DNA from: Planctomycetaceae bacterium
GTDB taxonomy: Bacteria > Planctomycetota > Planctomycetia > Pirellulales > Pirellulaceae
Reading direction: 5' to 3'
Assembly (NCBI GenBank): GCA_007121535.1
Contig: SKKK01000238.1
Location: 1-52,384, forward strand
Length of the DNA: 52,384 nucleotides
This document shows positions 1-9,056 of the stretch, one piece after another. The notes under the pieces are model-generated. The model made no database searches. It worked only from the letters and a program-made list of their open reading frames with translations, and was not told the DNA's origin. Within the stretch, counting starts at the first letter, position 1. Every line of letters begins with the position of its first letter. A program made the position numbers and the translations under genes.

Positions 1-2
1 AC

Positions 3-125
3 CAAGCAGTAGCACCCTCTGCCGTGGGTGTCGTAGCGATAGGGCTACTGATGCTGATCCTAGGAACGTTCGGGTTACTTGAGACAATTGCTGAATTGAG
101 TTCGTTTCCATTCTGGCGGTCCTGA
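3..125 (+). CDS. C-terminal fragment of a membrane protein (partial)
   Basis: An open frame enters from the left edge and stops at a TGA at 123-125, giving about 40 residues. The stretch from residue 8 to 25 is strongly hydrophobic (Val/Ile/Leu/Gly/Met rich) and looks like one transmembrane helix, followed by a short tail ending in Trp-Arg-Ser. Nothing more can be said about function because most of the gene lies outside the window. It could be a chance open frame, but the hydrophobic pattern makes a real membrane protein end more likely. Confidence 0.4.
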   Translation, partial: QAVAPSAVGVVAIGLLMLILGTFGLLETIAELSSFPFWRS

Positions 126-701
126 CGAACGACAAAGGGTCCAGGCCCATATGGCCGGAATGGCTCGAGGCTTGACTCAGTTCTTGACTTGTCGCTTATG
201 ATGTTTTCTTGTCAAGAGAGAATCGTTTCCATTTCGTAAGTTATGAGTCAAGGCCTGACTTTGACATTCTATGAACGATGAGTCGGATGCGGCTTGGTCG
301 ACGAAGGAGGATGGCGGGTCGGACAAGAATATCGGGGAGGACCATGAGGGTTCGTGGTCCAAGAAACGGGGTCCACTTCAGTCGCTAGATCTCACGAAAC
401 GTGAATCTTGAAGACGATTGGAGAAATCAAACCTGCGCCCGGCGACCGACTGAATTGGGCGTCCTGGCCGATTGGCGTTGCGAGCGAAGGAAACGAGGGA
501 ACTACATGGCCGTGTTGCATCGCGGGGCTGCGTTCGACCACATCGGTGGAAGTCGAGGCCGTCCGGCAGTTTCTCGCCGGTCGTCACAAGGGCGTCGCGT
601 TCGAACAACAATCGCTGACGGTCTAGGAATAAACGTGCGATTGCCCTGGTTCCCCCTTTCTTAGGCATCCGGCGGGATCGCATCCTCCGAAAACTGACAC
701 C
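126..701. other. Intergenic stretch with no convincing gene
   Basis: No reading frame here has both a credible ribosome site and a recognisable protein. A 72-codon frame at 408-626 on the plus strand has a somewhat protein-like composition but I recognise no family in it. I see no tRNA-like fold or strong terminator. Confidence 0.5.
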
Positions 702-1700
702 CTACTCGTCGTGGTCGTGAAATAGCACATCGACCGACGATTCGAGTCGTTGTGCTGCCTCTCTTGATACCTTGGTATTTCGAATGTCGAGACGCTGCAG
801 GGATTCGATGTCTGCAATCGCATCAATCGCACTGTCGGTGATCCTCGTACCAAACAGCTCCAAACTATACAGATTCGCTAGCCCAACAAGAAAGCTCGTG
901 TCCTGATCGCCGATTTTCGTCTGGCCCAACGAGAGTTTTCTTAGCTCACTCATGCCGTTGAGGAAATCAAGCCTTGCGACACCAGTTGATGTTAGATCCA
1001 GGCTGGTCAAGGAGCCGACATTCAAGAAGCTCGTCATCCCGCGTTCGCTCAGTTCGCCGTTGAAGCTGAGATCGAGGCTTTGCAATGGCATTGGGAGCTG
1101 TACGTTCGTTAGATCCTTGTCGGTCAGATTGCTGCTCGCGATGCAAAGTACGCGTAAGCACCGTTCGAAAAATAACTGACGCACTTTCTGCCCCCTCACC
1201 CTGCCCTCTCCCACGAGGGGCGAGGGAACATCGGACAGTTATTTCTCGAACGGTGCTAAGTTGGGAAGTTTGCCAAGAAAGTCCAGCGAATCAGGAAGGA
1301 CACAACGCCTGATGAGCAGATGTTCAAGCTCGGGAAGGTGCTCGAGACTTTCCAGTTCACTGCCAAGCGACTCTCCGAAAAACGACACAGTCCGAATCGT
1401 CGGAAAGCGAAGCATGATAGGAATGCTCTGATTCGGTTGAACGCATCGTACCCAGGTGGGTTCAACAATCAAACCACATCCCAACTCGGCAAGCTCTTCC
1501 AGTCCGGGCTTCAAGCCGAATACGATATCCTTTTCCCCGAGAATGTCGCGGACCCTCAGCGATTCTTGCGTCCCCGACTTGTCCGGTCCCCAACGTAGTA
1601 GAATGACCATTCCCATTACAAAGCCAAGGGATCCCAACACCGTGAGAACCACGATAAGGCGGGGCGTTGTCATGTTGCGAATCTCTCGGCGTGTGTTCAT
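702..1700 (-). pseudogene. Leucine-rich-repeat membrane protein gene, split by a MITE-like insertion
   Basis: On the minus strand the gene starts near 1700 (Met-Asn-Thr-Arg-Arg) or 1673 (Met-Thr-Thr-Pro), shows a hydrophobic anchor segment (VVLTVLGSLGFVMGMVIL), then leucine-rich repeats. Translation runs LGKLPN-L into the 99-bp repeat at 1158-1256 and stops inside it at 1239. Beyond the repeat the same repeat pattern resumes as RVLCIASSNLTDKDL and continues through about five more LRR units to the stop at 702. Removing the repeat and one copy of its TAA flank rejoins the halves in frame as Leu-Pro-Asn-Leu-Arg-Val-Leu, exactly an LRR consensus. The gene is therefore a recently broken relative of the intact LRR lipoprotein at 7302-8627. 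The 3' half could still be expressed only from a start codon supplied by the repeat. Confidence 0.85.
1158..1256. mobile_element. MITE-like element, copy 1, inserted in the LRR gene
   Basis: This 99-bp element is bounded by 21-bp inverted repeats beginning GCACCGTTCGA and ending TCGAACGGTGC (one mismatch between arms). It is flanked by direct TAA repeats at 1155-1157 and 1257-1259, read as a 3-bp target duplication. It encodes nothing. The interior is C-rich on one side and G-rich on the other (CCCTCACCCTGCCCTC and GAGGGGCGAGGG), so it can fold into a second inner hairpin. It interrupts an LRR gene. Roughly nine tenths of its bases match the copy at 1745-1844. Confidence 0.85.
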
Positions 1701-1744
1701 GGTTCCAAAAACACGAATGTTCGGGAGTGTGAATCGAGATCTAA

Positions 1745-1844
1745 GCACCGTTCGAGAAATAACTGACGCACTATCTGACCCCCTCACCCTGCCCTCTCCC
1801 CAGAGGGGCGAGGGGACATCGGACAGTTATTTCTCGAACGGTGC
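1745..1844. mobile_element. MITE-like element, copy 2
   Basis: A 100-bp element with the same 21-bp terminal inverted repeats as copy 1 (identical arms here) and the same interior, again flanked by TAA on both sides (1742-1744 and 1845-1847). It lies about 45 bp upstream of the start of the broken LRR gene, in the same orientation as copy 1, and may separate that gene from its promoter. Confidence 0.85.
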
Positions 1845-2083
1845 TAAGCAGATCAAAATATGGTTCTTCCGACGTTTCTACTTCCCGCATTGTATCCCGT
1901 GCGTTCTGCCAACGACAAGCACTTCATCTTCGCCCGCGGACGGAACTCCCGGGGGATGGCGTGCACCGCAGTCGTCGGTGCCGACTCGGGTGGCGATGAC
2001 GTCGCGATGCGATTGTACCCGTTTCCGCGCAGACGAGCACTGTCCATGATGTGCGCGTCGGGCGTATCTCGAGCCCGATGACT

Positions 2084-5000
2084 CTACGGATGGGGCAACT
2101 CCTCGGGGTCGGCCAGCGTGGGTAGCCGCTCGGCGTCGTCCGATGAAGGAAGATACTCAGGTCGATCAGGACCGCCCTCAGGCTGGAAAATCACCGTTTC
2201 GCCGGGCGGTACGTGCAGCATCCGTTTCATTTTGTGCGAGAACCAAGGCCCATGCGGCAGATCACCGTAGACGGGCGAACCGTAATCGAGCAGATGGAGA
2301 TTCGGCTGGGGCTGGAAGTCCATTTGATACAGCTCGGGCCAGAATCCGTCGTCGTCCACCATCAACAATTCCAGATCCATGAACAACTGGATGCGGTCGA
2401 TCAGGTAGCCGATGTGGGTGCCGGCCAACGTGGTGAGCGATCGGGTATAGTCCTGTTGGGCTTCGAAGACGTCACGAGCCGTGATCCGACCGTAGTCTTG
2501 TTCCAGTTGCGTCCGCGTGCTGACGACCCGTTCGAACGCCAGGGCGGCACTCGACACGGCGATCTCGTATTGTTCGCGGTCGACTTGCAATTCGCGCAGC
2601 GTGTTGCGGACCTGGAACTTGACTTGGTCTTCAGCGTTGATCAGATTGCGAAAGGCCAGATTGTAGTTGATCAGCGACGCGCGGTACTGATTTCGCTGAG
2701 CCCGGCGATTCAGCGGGGCGTCGAAGGTCATGGTGACCCGAGTCTGGCTGTCCTCGAAGGTGAAGTCGAACGGGCGGTTGACTCCGCTCCGCGTGCGGAC
2801 TTCCTGGCTGGCGCGCACGTTCAGGATGGATTTCAAGTCGTCGCCCGCCAATTTGATGCCACGCCAATTGTCGGCCAGTTGCTCGCGCTGGTTCATCAGC
2901 TCGAAGCGCAGCGTCAGAGCCGTCAGCATCGCGTCATCCACGTCGATTTCGATCGGCGTCAGTCCCATGGTGCTGGTGTCCAGCCACTGCTGAGTCGTGG
3001 CGCTCAATTCGTCTACCTGCCGCACCGTCCACTCCAGCGTTTCTTCACGGGTTCGCGGCGGTGACTTCAGGATATCCGCCACTTCATCGGCCAGGATCTG
3101 CGTCTCGTTCAACAGCAGTTCCGCCAAGTCCACCAGTTCGGGAATCTGGTCCAGTGCGCGCTGGTCGATGACCGTTGCCAGGCTGTCGCGCAGTTGTTCA
3201 TATCGGTCGCTTAGCCGGTCGACCGCACCCTGGATTTCGTCTACCAGGAAGGCTTGGTCCGGCAATCGCTCGACCAAGCGCAGTTGCAGCTCGATCATTC
3301 GCAGCAGGGAATTGACCAGTTCCATCGAGCGACGAAATACGAGCAACGGGGGAACTCCGGGCCGGGCCTGGAGTCCGGGATCGGCTGCATCCGGGTCGAG
3401 CTGCAACAAGCCGCGTTCTTCGGGCGGAGCCAGATCTTCCATCAGTAGCTCGCGGTTAAAGCGGACCACCAATCGAGCCTCTTCCACCATCAATTCATCC
3501 AAACGCAACTGCAATTGTTCCAGCGGCACCGATTCGCCCGTCAAGTCGCGGCGTGCTTCCAACATGCTCATCGATTTGCCGGTCAGGTCGATCGCTCCGT
3601 TCAGCAGCACGCTGATCCGATCCCATTCGGGCTCTTGACGCTCGACGACCAGATCGCGCAGCGTTCGACGCACCCGCTCCTCGGTGGCGGCCGCCTCGTC
3701 ACGCAACGTCAACTCTTCCAATTCCGTCAAGTCGAGGTTGATTGGCAGTTCGGTGGGCAATCCGATCCTGATCTTCAACTGGTCCAACGCTTGTTCCAAA
3801 GAATTGCCGGTGCCGATCAATCGGCTGCGGCTCTCCAACGACCGCTGCTCGAATTGATCCACCTCGAATCGAGCGCGGCGGTCGGCGCGATACTCCGCTT
3901 GAGTCTGCAGCCAGGCTCGCAGGTTGCTGAAGTAGTCCTGCGAATCGATTTCGATTCGCCGATAATTCAGCAGCAGGCGATAATATTGGGTACTGAGTTG
4001 TTGAAATAACTCCCTGCGGAAACGAGCCAGATCGCGCGCGGCATACACCACATCCCGCTCGGATTGCGTCAAACGCTCGAAGATGATATCCCGCTGGATG
4101 ATTCGCTGCGAAAGGTCCAACAGCAAAGTCGAACCGACATCCGCCGCAAAACCATCCACGCCATGGAACGTCAATACGACGCTATTGGCGAACCTGGCCA
4201 CCAGATCGGCCCCCGAATTCATCAGCTTGTCCCCAGTGATGACCGTGGGCAGATTCAAGCGGTTCACCGTGGTGCCTCCGAACCGGTCGTGAGTATAGTC
4301 CACCGTATGACGATTGCCGCCCGTACTGAATTTGAGGTCATAGTCGAATCGGTCCAAGGTCAACCGCAGCGCGGCCAGATACAGGATCTCTTTTTGCCGC
4401 TGGTACTCACGTGAATTGATACCGGTCAGATGCAGGATGTCCTCCAAGGTCAATCGTGGCGAGGTATCCCGCTGTTCGGGTGCGGGTTGTTCTCCGAACG
4501 AACGCTCGAATTCCTCGCGTACCGATTCGAATTCGAACATCCGCTGCAAGGTGGTATCGGGCAGCGACTGCCAGATAAACTCAGGTATCGGGGCGATCTG
4601 CGCCTCGCCGGAAATCATCGGCACAGCATCGGTCGAGGGTCTTCCCCGCTCGATGGGTTCGGCGGCATCATCATCCGACGAAGCCTCTTCGAATGTCGTC
4701 AGCCGGATCGAATGCTGATCCGTTCGCTCGGATTCGTGTACGCAAATCGATCCTTCGGATGCCTCGGATACTTCGCACAGCCAATCCTGATCGGCAGATC
4801 CGTTTACACGCCGTCCGGGTAAAGCTGGCAACCGGTACGCGTACAATTGGGGGGCAGGCATCGGCAACTGGGGATCATCCGGCGGCGAGGGATCAAAGAA
4901 ACGCGACTCGGGGTCGGGCATGATGCTGTAATTCCACGGCAGCATCCATGGTCGATTGGTCGTCTTGGACTGCAAGACGGCATGCGCATCGCGATCGGCA

Positions 5001-5101
5001 CGCAGACGATAACGAGTGCGCGAGCAACCAGCCAGTGCTACGAGCACCAGACAGCCCAGCAAGTACGGGATCCATGACCTTCGCAGATCGAAGCTATTCA
5101 T
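2084..5101 (-). CDS. TolC-family outer-membrane lipoprotein
   Basis: The product of about 1005 residues is an envelope protein of the TolC/outer-membrane-efflux type. From the chosen ATG at 5101 it has a lipoprotein signal (YLLGCLVLVALAGC, Cys near residue 26), a low-complexity acidic linker, then long alpha-helical segments rich in Arg, Gln, Glu and Leu with the heptad-like pattern of TolC helical barrels and amphipathic stretches that could form the beta-barrel part. At twice the usual TolC length it carries a large extra helical region (roughly residues 480-720). A longer start at 5185 would put 28 residues before the signal peptide and is less likely. The gene stands alone, without an adjacent periplasmic adaptor or inner-membrane pump, so the transported substrate cannot be inferred. 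Confidence 0.8.
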   Translation of the reverse strand: MNSFDLRRSWIPYLLGCLVLVALAGCSRTRYRLRADRDAHAVLQSKTTNRPWMLPWNYSIMPDPESRFFDPSPPDDPQLPMPAPQLYAYRLPALPGRRVNGSADQDWLCEVSEASEGSICVHESERTDQHSIRLTTFEEASSDDDAAEPIERGRPSTDAVPMISGEAQIAPIPEFIWQSLPDTTLQRMFEFESVREEFERSFGEQPAPEQRDTSPRLTLEDILHLTGINSREYQRQKEILYLAALRLTLDRFDYDLKFSTGGNRHTVDYTHDRFGGTTVNRLNLPTVITGDKLMNSGADLVARFANSVVLTFHGVDGFAADVGSTLLLDLSQRIIQRDIIFERLTQSERDVVYAARDLARFRRELFQQLSTQYYRLLLNYRRIEIDSQDYFSNLRAWLQTQAEYRADRRARFEVDQFEQRSLESRSRLIGTGNSLEQALDQLKIRIGLPTELPINLDLTELEELTLRDEAAATEERVRRTLRDLVVERQEPEWDRISVLLNGAIDLTGKSMSMLEARRDLTGESVPLEQLQLRLDELMVEEARLVVRFNRELLMEDLAPPEERGLLQLDPDAADPGLQARPGVPPLLVFRRSMELVNSLLRMIELQLRLVERLPDQAFLVDEIQGAVDRLSDRYEQLRDSLATVIDQRALDQIPELVDLAELLLNETQILADEVADILKSPPRTREETLEWTVRQVDELSATTQQWLDTSTMGLTPIEIDVDDAMLTALTLRFELMNQREQLADNWRGIKLAGDDLKSILNVRASQEVRTRSGVNRPFDFTFEDSQTRVTMTFDAPLNRRAQRNQYRASLINYNLAFRNLINAEDQVKFQVRNTLRELQVDREQYEIAVSSAALAFERVVSTRTQLEQDYGRITARDVFEAQQDYTRSLTTLAGTHIGYLIDRIQLFMDLELLMVDDDGFWPELYQMDFQPQPNLHLLDYGSPVYGDLPHGPWFSHKMKRMLHVPPGETVIFQPEGGPDRPEYLPSSDDAERLPTLADPEELPHP

Positions 5102-5523
5102 GTGGCAAATGTTCTTCTGCGAATGGGAACGAATATCGAGACCATACAACCCGCGCCTATCCAGCAGAATCGGCACAATCGACAAAATCGTTCAGGCTTT
5201 TTTTGGATCGCACGTCATCGGTCCGACTTGCAATGGATTTCCACCGCTCAAGATGCTGTCGTGCGTTGCCACGGTTCCCATTGATCGAAAAGTCAGCATT
5301 TCGTGGCTTTGGGGGAAATCCCGAGACCCTCGTCCATAATTGCTTGACTTGCACACCTCCCTTCGAGTGGATTGGGGCAATGACTCGTGTTCATCGCATG
5401 AGAAATGCCGCCGCTTTTTCTCAAGTCGACCGAACCGCCGATTGCAAAATACGGGTCGCTGGGATAGTTTGTAGATAGTCAGATCCCGATTAACCCAGAA
5501 ATGCTTCGAAGGAGGATTTATTC
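5102..5523. other. Divergent intergenic region
   Basis: This 422-bp gap separates the TolC-type gene (leftward) from the oxidoreductase gene (rightward) and must hold both promoters. I see a strong ribosome site AAGGAGG seven bases before the ATG at 5524. A TTGACT at about 5344-5349 is a possible -35 hexamer, but no matching -10 is convincing. No coding region or RNA gene is supported. Confidence 0.4.
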
Positions 5524-7002
5524 ATGGCTCGAACAACTCGCCGAAAATTCCTACAGGTAACCGCGACCACCGGTGTCGGCTTTTGGGTTGCTGCCGGCAA
5601 CCGGGTCGCGCTCAGCCGCTCAGCCATCGAACGCCCCAATGTGGCGTGCATTGGCGTCGGCGGTAAGGGGGGCAGCGATGCCAACAATGCGGCTCGATTC
5701 GGCAACGTGATCGCGATGTGCGACGCGGACCGCTCGAGGGTGGAAAGCAAGGGAAAACAGGAGGGGTTTCAGGAAGCCGAACAGTTTATCGATTATCGTG
5801 AGATGTTCGACAAGCACGGCGAGAACATCGATCTCGCGACGATCAGCTCGCCAGACCACGTGCACGGGGTCCAGACGTTGGATGCCATGCGTTTAGGCAT
5901 CGCATGTTATACCCAGAAGCCCTTGACGCGGACGATCTACGAAGCGCGATTGCTGGCTCAAGTGGCCGCTGAGACCGGCGTTGCCACTCAGATGGGAAAC
6001 CAGGGGACCGCCTTGGATTCGTCGCGCGAAGCGATCGCTCAGTTGCAATCCGGCGTGCTGGGCGAATTGAAAGAGGTTTATGCGTGGTCGAACCGTCCTG
6101 TCTGGGCTCAGGGCCCGGGGCGCCGCATGACCATGGAGCGATTTGCCGAGCAGGCGAAACAAGAGAATCCGGAACAAGCCGAGCAGATCGTCGCGCGTCG
6201 CAAGCAGGAAATCGACCGTGCTCTGGAAACACTGGATTGGGAAGTCTGGTTGGGCATCGCCCCATATCGCGAGTATTGGCCGGGGCTGTACCATCCGTTC
6301 CAATGGCGAGGTTGGTGGGACTTTGGCAGCGGCGCTTTGGGCGACATGGCTTGTCACCAATTGACCGTCCCGTTCGTCGCGTGCGACTTACGCGACCCGA
6401 TTTCGGTGGTGGCTCGAACCTCGGGGCACGACTTTGACAGCTTCCCCGCCAGCTCGGTGATCAAGTTCGAATACGCCGAGACTTCCGAGCGTCCTGCGAT
6501 CACATTTTGGTGGTACGACCGTCTGGGCAACCGCCCTCCGCAAGAGGTATTCAGCAAGTGGGGCATCGAAAACGTGTCCAACAGCGGCGTGTTGGTGGTC
6601 GGCGACAGAGGCGCCTTCTACAGCAGCGACGATTACTGCGGCCGTTACGAGCTGAAGGGGGTCGAGAAGGTGGAAGTCGAGTACGAGAAGGCGGAAAACC
6701 AAGGCAACATGGACGTGAACAACATGTACGAGTTGTTCCGCGCTTTGGCCGCCGGCGATCCCAAGATCGCCCACTCGAATTTCGTCGATCGCGCCGGACC
6801 GCTGACCGAGACGATCTTACTGGGGAATTTGGCCGTCTGGGCTGCGTCTCAAGGTGGGGAAGACGGCTCGCTGGGCGATTGGGGTGAACTTGTCCAATGG
6901 GATGCCAAGAACCTGAAGGTGACCAACCTGGCCTCGCTGACCACCCCTGGGGTGGCAGAGTTGATCAAGCCAAAGATCCCTGAAGGTTACCGCTTGGACT
7001 AA
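5524..7002 (+). CDS. Tat-exported Gfo/Idh/MocA-family oxidoreductase
   Basis: This 492-residue protein is a predicted NAD(P)-dependent sugar or polyol dehydrogenase exported in folded form. The N-terminus is a twin-arginine signal (TTRRKFLQV followed by a hydrophobic stretch). The Rossmann domain begins at about residue 37 with VACIGVGGKGGSDA, and a QKPLT segment near residue 131 corresponds to the EKP-type motif of the family. The C-terminal alpha/beta domain has the Trp-rich segment typical of planctomycete paralogues (PFQWRGWWDFGSGALGDMACH). An AAGGAGG ribosome site seven bases upstream fixes the start. Such proteins are highly multiplied in planctomycetes and the substrate cannot be told from sequence. 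Confidence 0.9.
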   Translation: MARTTRRKFLQVTATTGVGFWVAAGNRVALSRSAIERPNVACIGVGGKGGSDANNAARFGNVIAMCDADRSRVESKGKQEGFQEAEQFIDYREMFDKHGENIDLATISSPDHVHGVQTLDAMRLGIACYTQKPLTRTIYEARLLAQVAAETGVATQMGNQGTALDSSREAIAQLQSGVLGELKEVYAWSNRPVWAQGPGRRMTMERFAEQAKQENPEQAEQIVARRKQEIDRALETLDWEVWLGIAPYREYWPGLYHPFQWRGWWDFGSGALGDMACHQLTVPFVACDLRDPISVVARTSGHDFDSFPASSVIKFEYAETSERPAITFWWYDRLGNRPPQEVFSKWGIENVSNSGVLVVGDRGAFYSSDDYCGRYELKGVEKVEVEYEKAENQGNMDVNNMYELFRALAAGDPKIAHSNFVDRAGPLTETILLGNLAVWAASQGGEDGSLGDWGELVQWDAKNLKVTNLASLTTPGVAELIKPKIPEGYRLD

Positions 7003-7301
7003 GGCGGCGTCCAGGAAACGTAGCCGAACTCGCCAGAGTTCGGTCTACTTAGTTTAGCTGCGACTCGCCAGAGTGCCGGATTTCCGCGCTCGGGCGACCA
7101 TGGCGACTCGAAGACGGAAACGTGGACACGGCCCCAGCCGCCGTGTCCCGCCGAGCGGAACGGCGCTAGGCGCCGTTTCCCACTGAGCGGTTCGGCGCTA
7201 GCCACCGTTTCTCACCACGCGGCATGGTGCAACCCACCGTTTCCGCAGCAACCGAAAAAACGAAACCCAGTTCGAAATCTAAGGAGATTCAGGGGACAAT
7301 C
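7003..7301. repeat. Intergenic repeat-rich region
   Basis: Between the oxidoreductase and the LRR lipoprotein lies a 299-bp stretch with several repeat fragments. At 7020-7043 is a 24-bp near-palindrome (GTAGCCGAACTCGCC then AGAGTTCGG), a diverged member of the family seen perfectly at 36016-36039 and 50328-50351. At about 7165-7215 there are tandem GAGCGG...GGCGCTAG...CCGTTTC units. A GGCGCTAGCC motif recurs at about 10679. No gene is seen until the ATG at 7302. Confidence 0.6.
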
Positions 7302-8627
7302 ATGAACAGCTCGTTGATGGCTCGTGTAGGAATCGTGGTCGCGATGATCGCTTGGCTATGTTTTTCGGGCTGTTCCAGACCGACCCCAGAGCCGAAACCG
7401 GCACCGGATACTCCTCCGACCGTGGCAGAGCCTGCTGTTCCAGCGGAAAAGCCCGAGCCGGGCCGCGTATCAACGGCGGCGGTTGAGGACGTCCAGGCTG
7501 CCCAGGCACGCCTGGAGGCGTTGGGAGCCGAAATCACGATCGTGCCCGACCAGGTGCTGACGGGAATCGTCATCCGCGACGGATCGAATTTGACCGCAGA
7601 AGATATCGCTTTGTTCGGTAAGTTGACGGATCTGGAAACCCTGCTGATTTACAACTTTCGTGGCATGAACGACCAGATGGTGGCCAATCTGGCGGAATTG
7701 AACAACCTGACCCGTTTGGCGATCACGAATTCCGTGATCACCGATGCGTCGATCGAAACGATCGCTCGCTCGTTTCCCAGTCTGAGGGAGTTGGATTTGT
7801 CCTCCAATACGTTGGTCACCAGCAGCGCGATGCGGGTGCTGGCGGAATTGACGGGCTTAGAGCGACTGACCTTGATCCAAAACAACTTCAACGATCTGGG
7901 CACCACCCATCTGTCCAAATTGCAGAACCTGCGAGCGTTGGATCTGCGTGGCAACATGGAAGCGGGGGACATGACCTTGGAGGTGGTGGGACAGTTGCCT
8001 CGCTTGGCTTCCTTGCGGCACCGCACGACCACCGTCACCGATTTCGGGATGGAAGCGTTAGCCAACAGCAACACACTGGACTCGCTGCTGATCCAGGATT
8101 TCATGATCACCAGCATGTCGGGCGAACATCTTGCCAAGCTTGAAAATCTGACACAATTGGAAATCTTCCGCTGTCAGGGTTTTGGTTCCGAGGGGGTCCA
8201 GGCGTTGGCGGGCATGAAGCTGACGCGACTCACGCTCCGCGACCTGCCGATGGTCGATGACATGGCCCTGCAGGTGCTGACGGAACTTCCGGAGTTAAGG
8301 CGGTTGTACTTGCATGAATTGGCATCGATCAGCGACTTTGGATTGGAAAACTTGGCGGCCCTGCAATCGCTCGAGCTACTGGACATTTGGGAAGTGCCCC
8401 AGATGTCCGACGCGACGATGGAGGTGATCGCCAATCTGCCGAACCTCAGACAGTTGTCGATCCGAACAACGGGCGTGACCGACGCGTCCATCGACAAATT
8501 GCTGGAGATGCCGAAACTGGAGTCGCTGACGTTCAAGGAAAACGGCATGGTTTCGGCCGAGGGGCTGAAGCGGCTGACCGGCAAGAAATTCCGCATGCTG
8601 GATATCGGTTCGGCCGGTGGTTCGTAA
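7302..8627 (+). CDS. Leucine-rich-repeat lipoprotein
   Basis: This 441-residue protein is a secreted lipoprotein with a leucine-rich-repeat scaffold, probably for protein binding. The ATG at 7302 is preceded by AAGGAGATT at good spacing; the signal peptide ends in a lipobox (CFSGC, Cys near residue 22), followed by a Pro/Glu-rich linker. From about residue 85 there are some fourteen LRR units of 23-26 residues of the pattern LxxLxxLxLxxxxITDxxxxxLAxL, the ribonuclease-inhibitor-like 'GALA/AMN1' type common in planctomycetes. A terminator follows at 8662. It is an intact relative of the broken gene at 702-1700. The binding partner is unknown. Confidence 0.85.
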   Translation: MNSSLMARVGIVVAMIAWLCFSGCSRPTPEPKPAPDTPPTVAEPAVPAEKPEPGRVSTAAVEDVQAAQARLEALGAEITIVPDQVLTGIVIRDGSNLTAEDIALFGKLTDLETLLIYNFRGMNDQMVANLAELNNLTRLAITNSVITDASIETIARSFPSLRELDLSSNTLVTSSAMRVLAELTGLERLTLIQNNFNDLGTTHLSKLQNLRALDLRGNMEAGDMTLEVVGQLPRLASLRHRTTTVTDFGMEALANSNTLDSLLIQDFMITSMSGEHLAKLENLTQLEIFRCQGFGSEGVQALAGMKLTRLTLRDLPMVDDMALQVLTELPELRRLYLHELASISDFGLENLAALQSLELLDIWEVPQMSDATMEVIANLPNLRQLSIRTTGVTDASIDKLLEMPKLESLTFKENGMVSAEGLKRLTGKKFRMLDIGSAGGS

Positions 8628-8661
8628 GAACGGCCGAAAGCAAAGTCGCTTGGCACGGGAT

Positions 8662-8689
8662 GCTCCTGAAAGATCGGGAGCCGTTTTTT
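8662..8689 (+). terminator. Rho-independent terminator after the LRR lipoprotein gene
   Basis: A stem of seven pairs (GCTCCTG with CGGGAGC, one G-T) encloses a six-base loop and is followed by CG and six T residues. It sits 35 bp after the stop of the LRR gene and just before the ABM gene, which therefore likely has its own promoter or depends on read-through. Confidence 0.75.
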
Positions 8690-8718
8690 GGGCATTGACA
8701 AACGCGAGGGAGTCCATC

Positions 8719-9033
8719 GTGATCTTTGTTGTCGCCACCATCGACATCCAACCCGGTAAACGCAACGAATTCCTCCAGGAATTCCAACGCATTGTGCCGT
8801 TGGTCCGCGCGGAAGACGGTTGTCTGCTGTATCAGCCCACGACGGATGTCGCAACAAGCATCAACGCTCAGATCCCCGTCCGGGATCATACCGTGACGGT
8901 CGTCGAGCAGTGGTCCAGCTTAGAGGCGTTAGAAGCTCATCTGATCGCGCCACACATGATGGAGTACCGCACCCGTGTCCAGTCACTGGTGGCGGGCGTG
9001 CAATTGCAGGTAGTCCAAGCGGCCACGGCATAA
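8719..9033 (+). CDS. Antibiotic-biosynthesis-monooxygenase (ABM) domain protein
   Basis: A 104-residue single-domain protein of the ABM/YgiN ferredoxin-like fold. Visible family features are the first strand FVVATIDIQPGKRNEFLQEF, a middle segment EDGCLLYQP, then the strand VTVVEQWSSLEALEAHLIAPHM with the conserved His-Leu and His-Met pairs. Members are small dimeric oxygenases or quinol-handling enzymes in the cytoplasm. I chose the GTG at 8719 because GCGAGGGAG precedes it and the family fold starts there; the longer frame from 8617 would run over the terminator. The length matches the family. The substrate is not predictable. Confidence 0.85.
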   Translation: MIFVVATIDIQPGKRNEFLQEFQRIVPLVRAEDGCLLYQPTTDVATSINAQIPVRDHTVTVVEQWSSLEALEAHLIAPHMMEYRTRVQSLVAGVQLQVVQAATA

Positions 9034-9056
9034 CTTGGCCCGTTACGCGTGTTTGT

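Noticed and set aside
408-626. A 72-codon frame in the left intergenic region
   Set aside because: The composition is mildly protein-like but there is no good ribosome site and no family is recognised.
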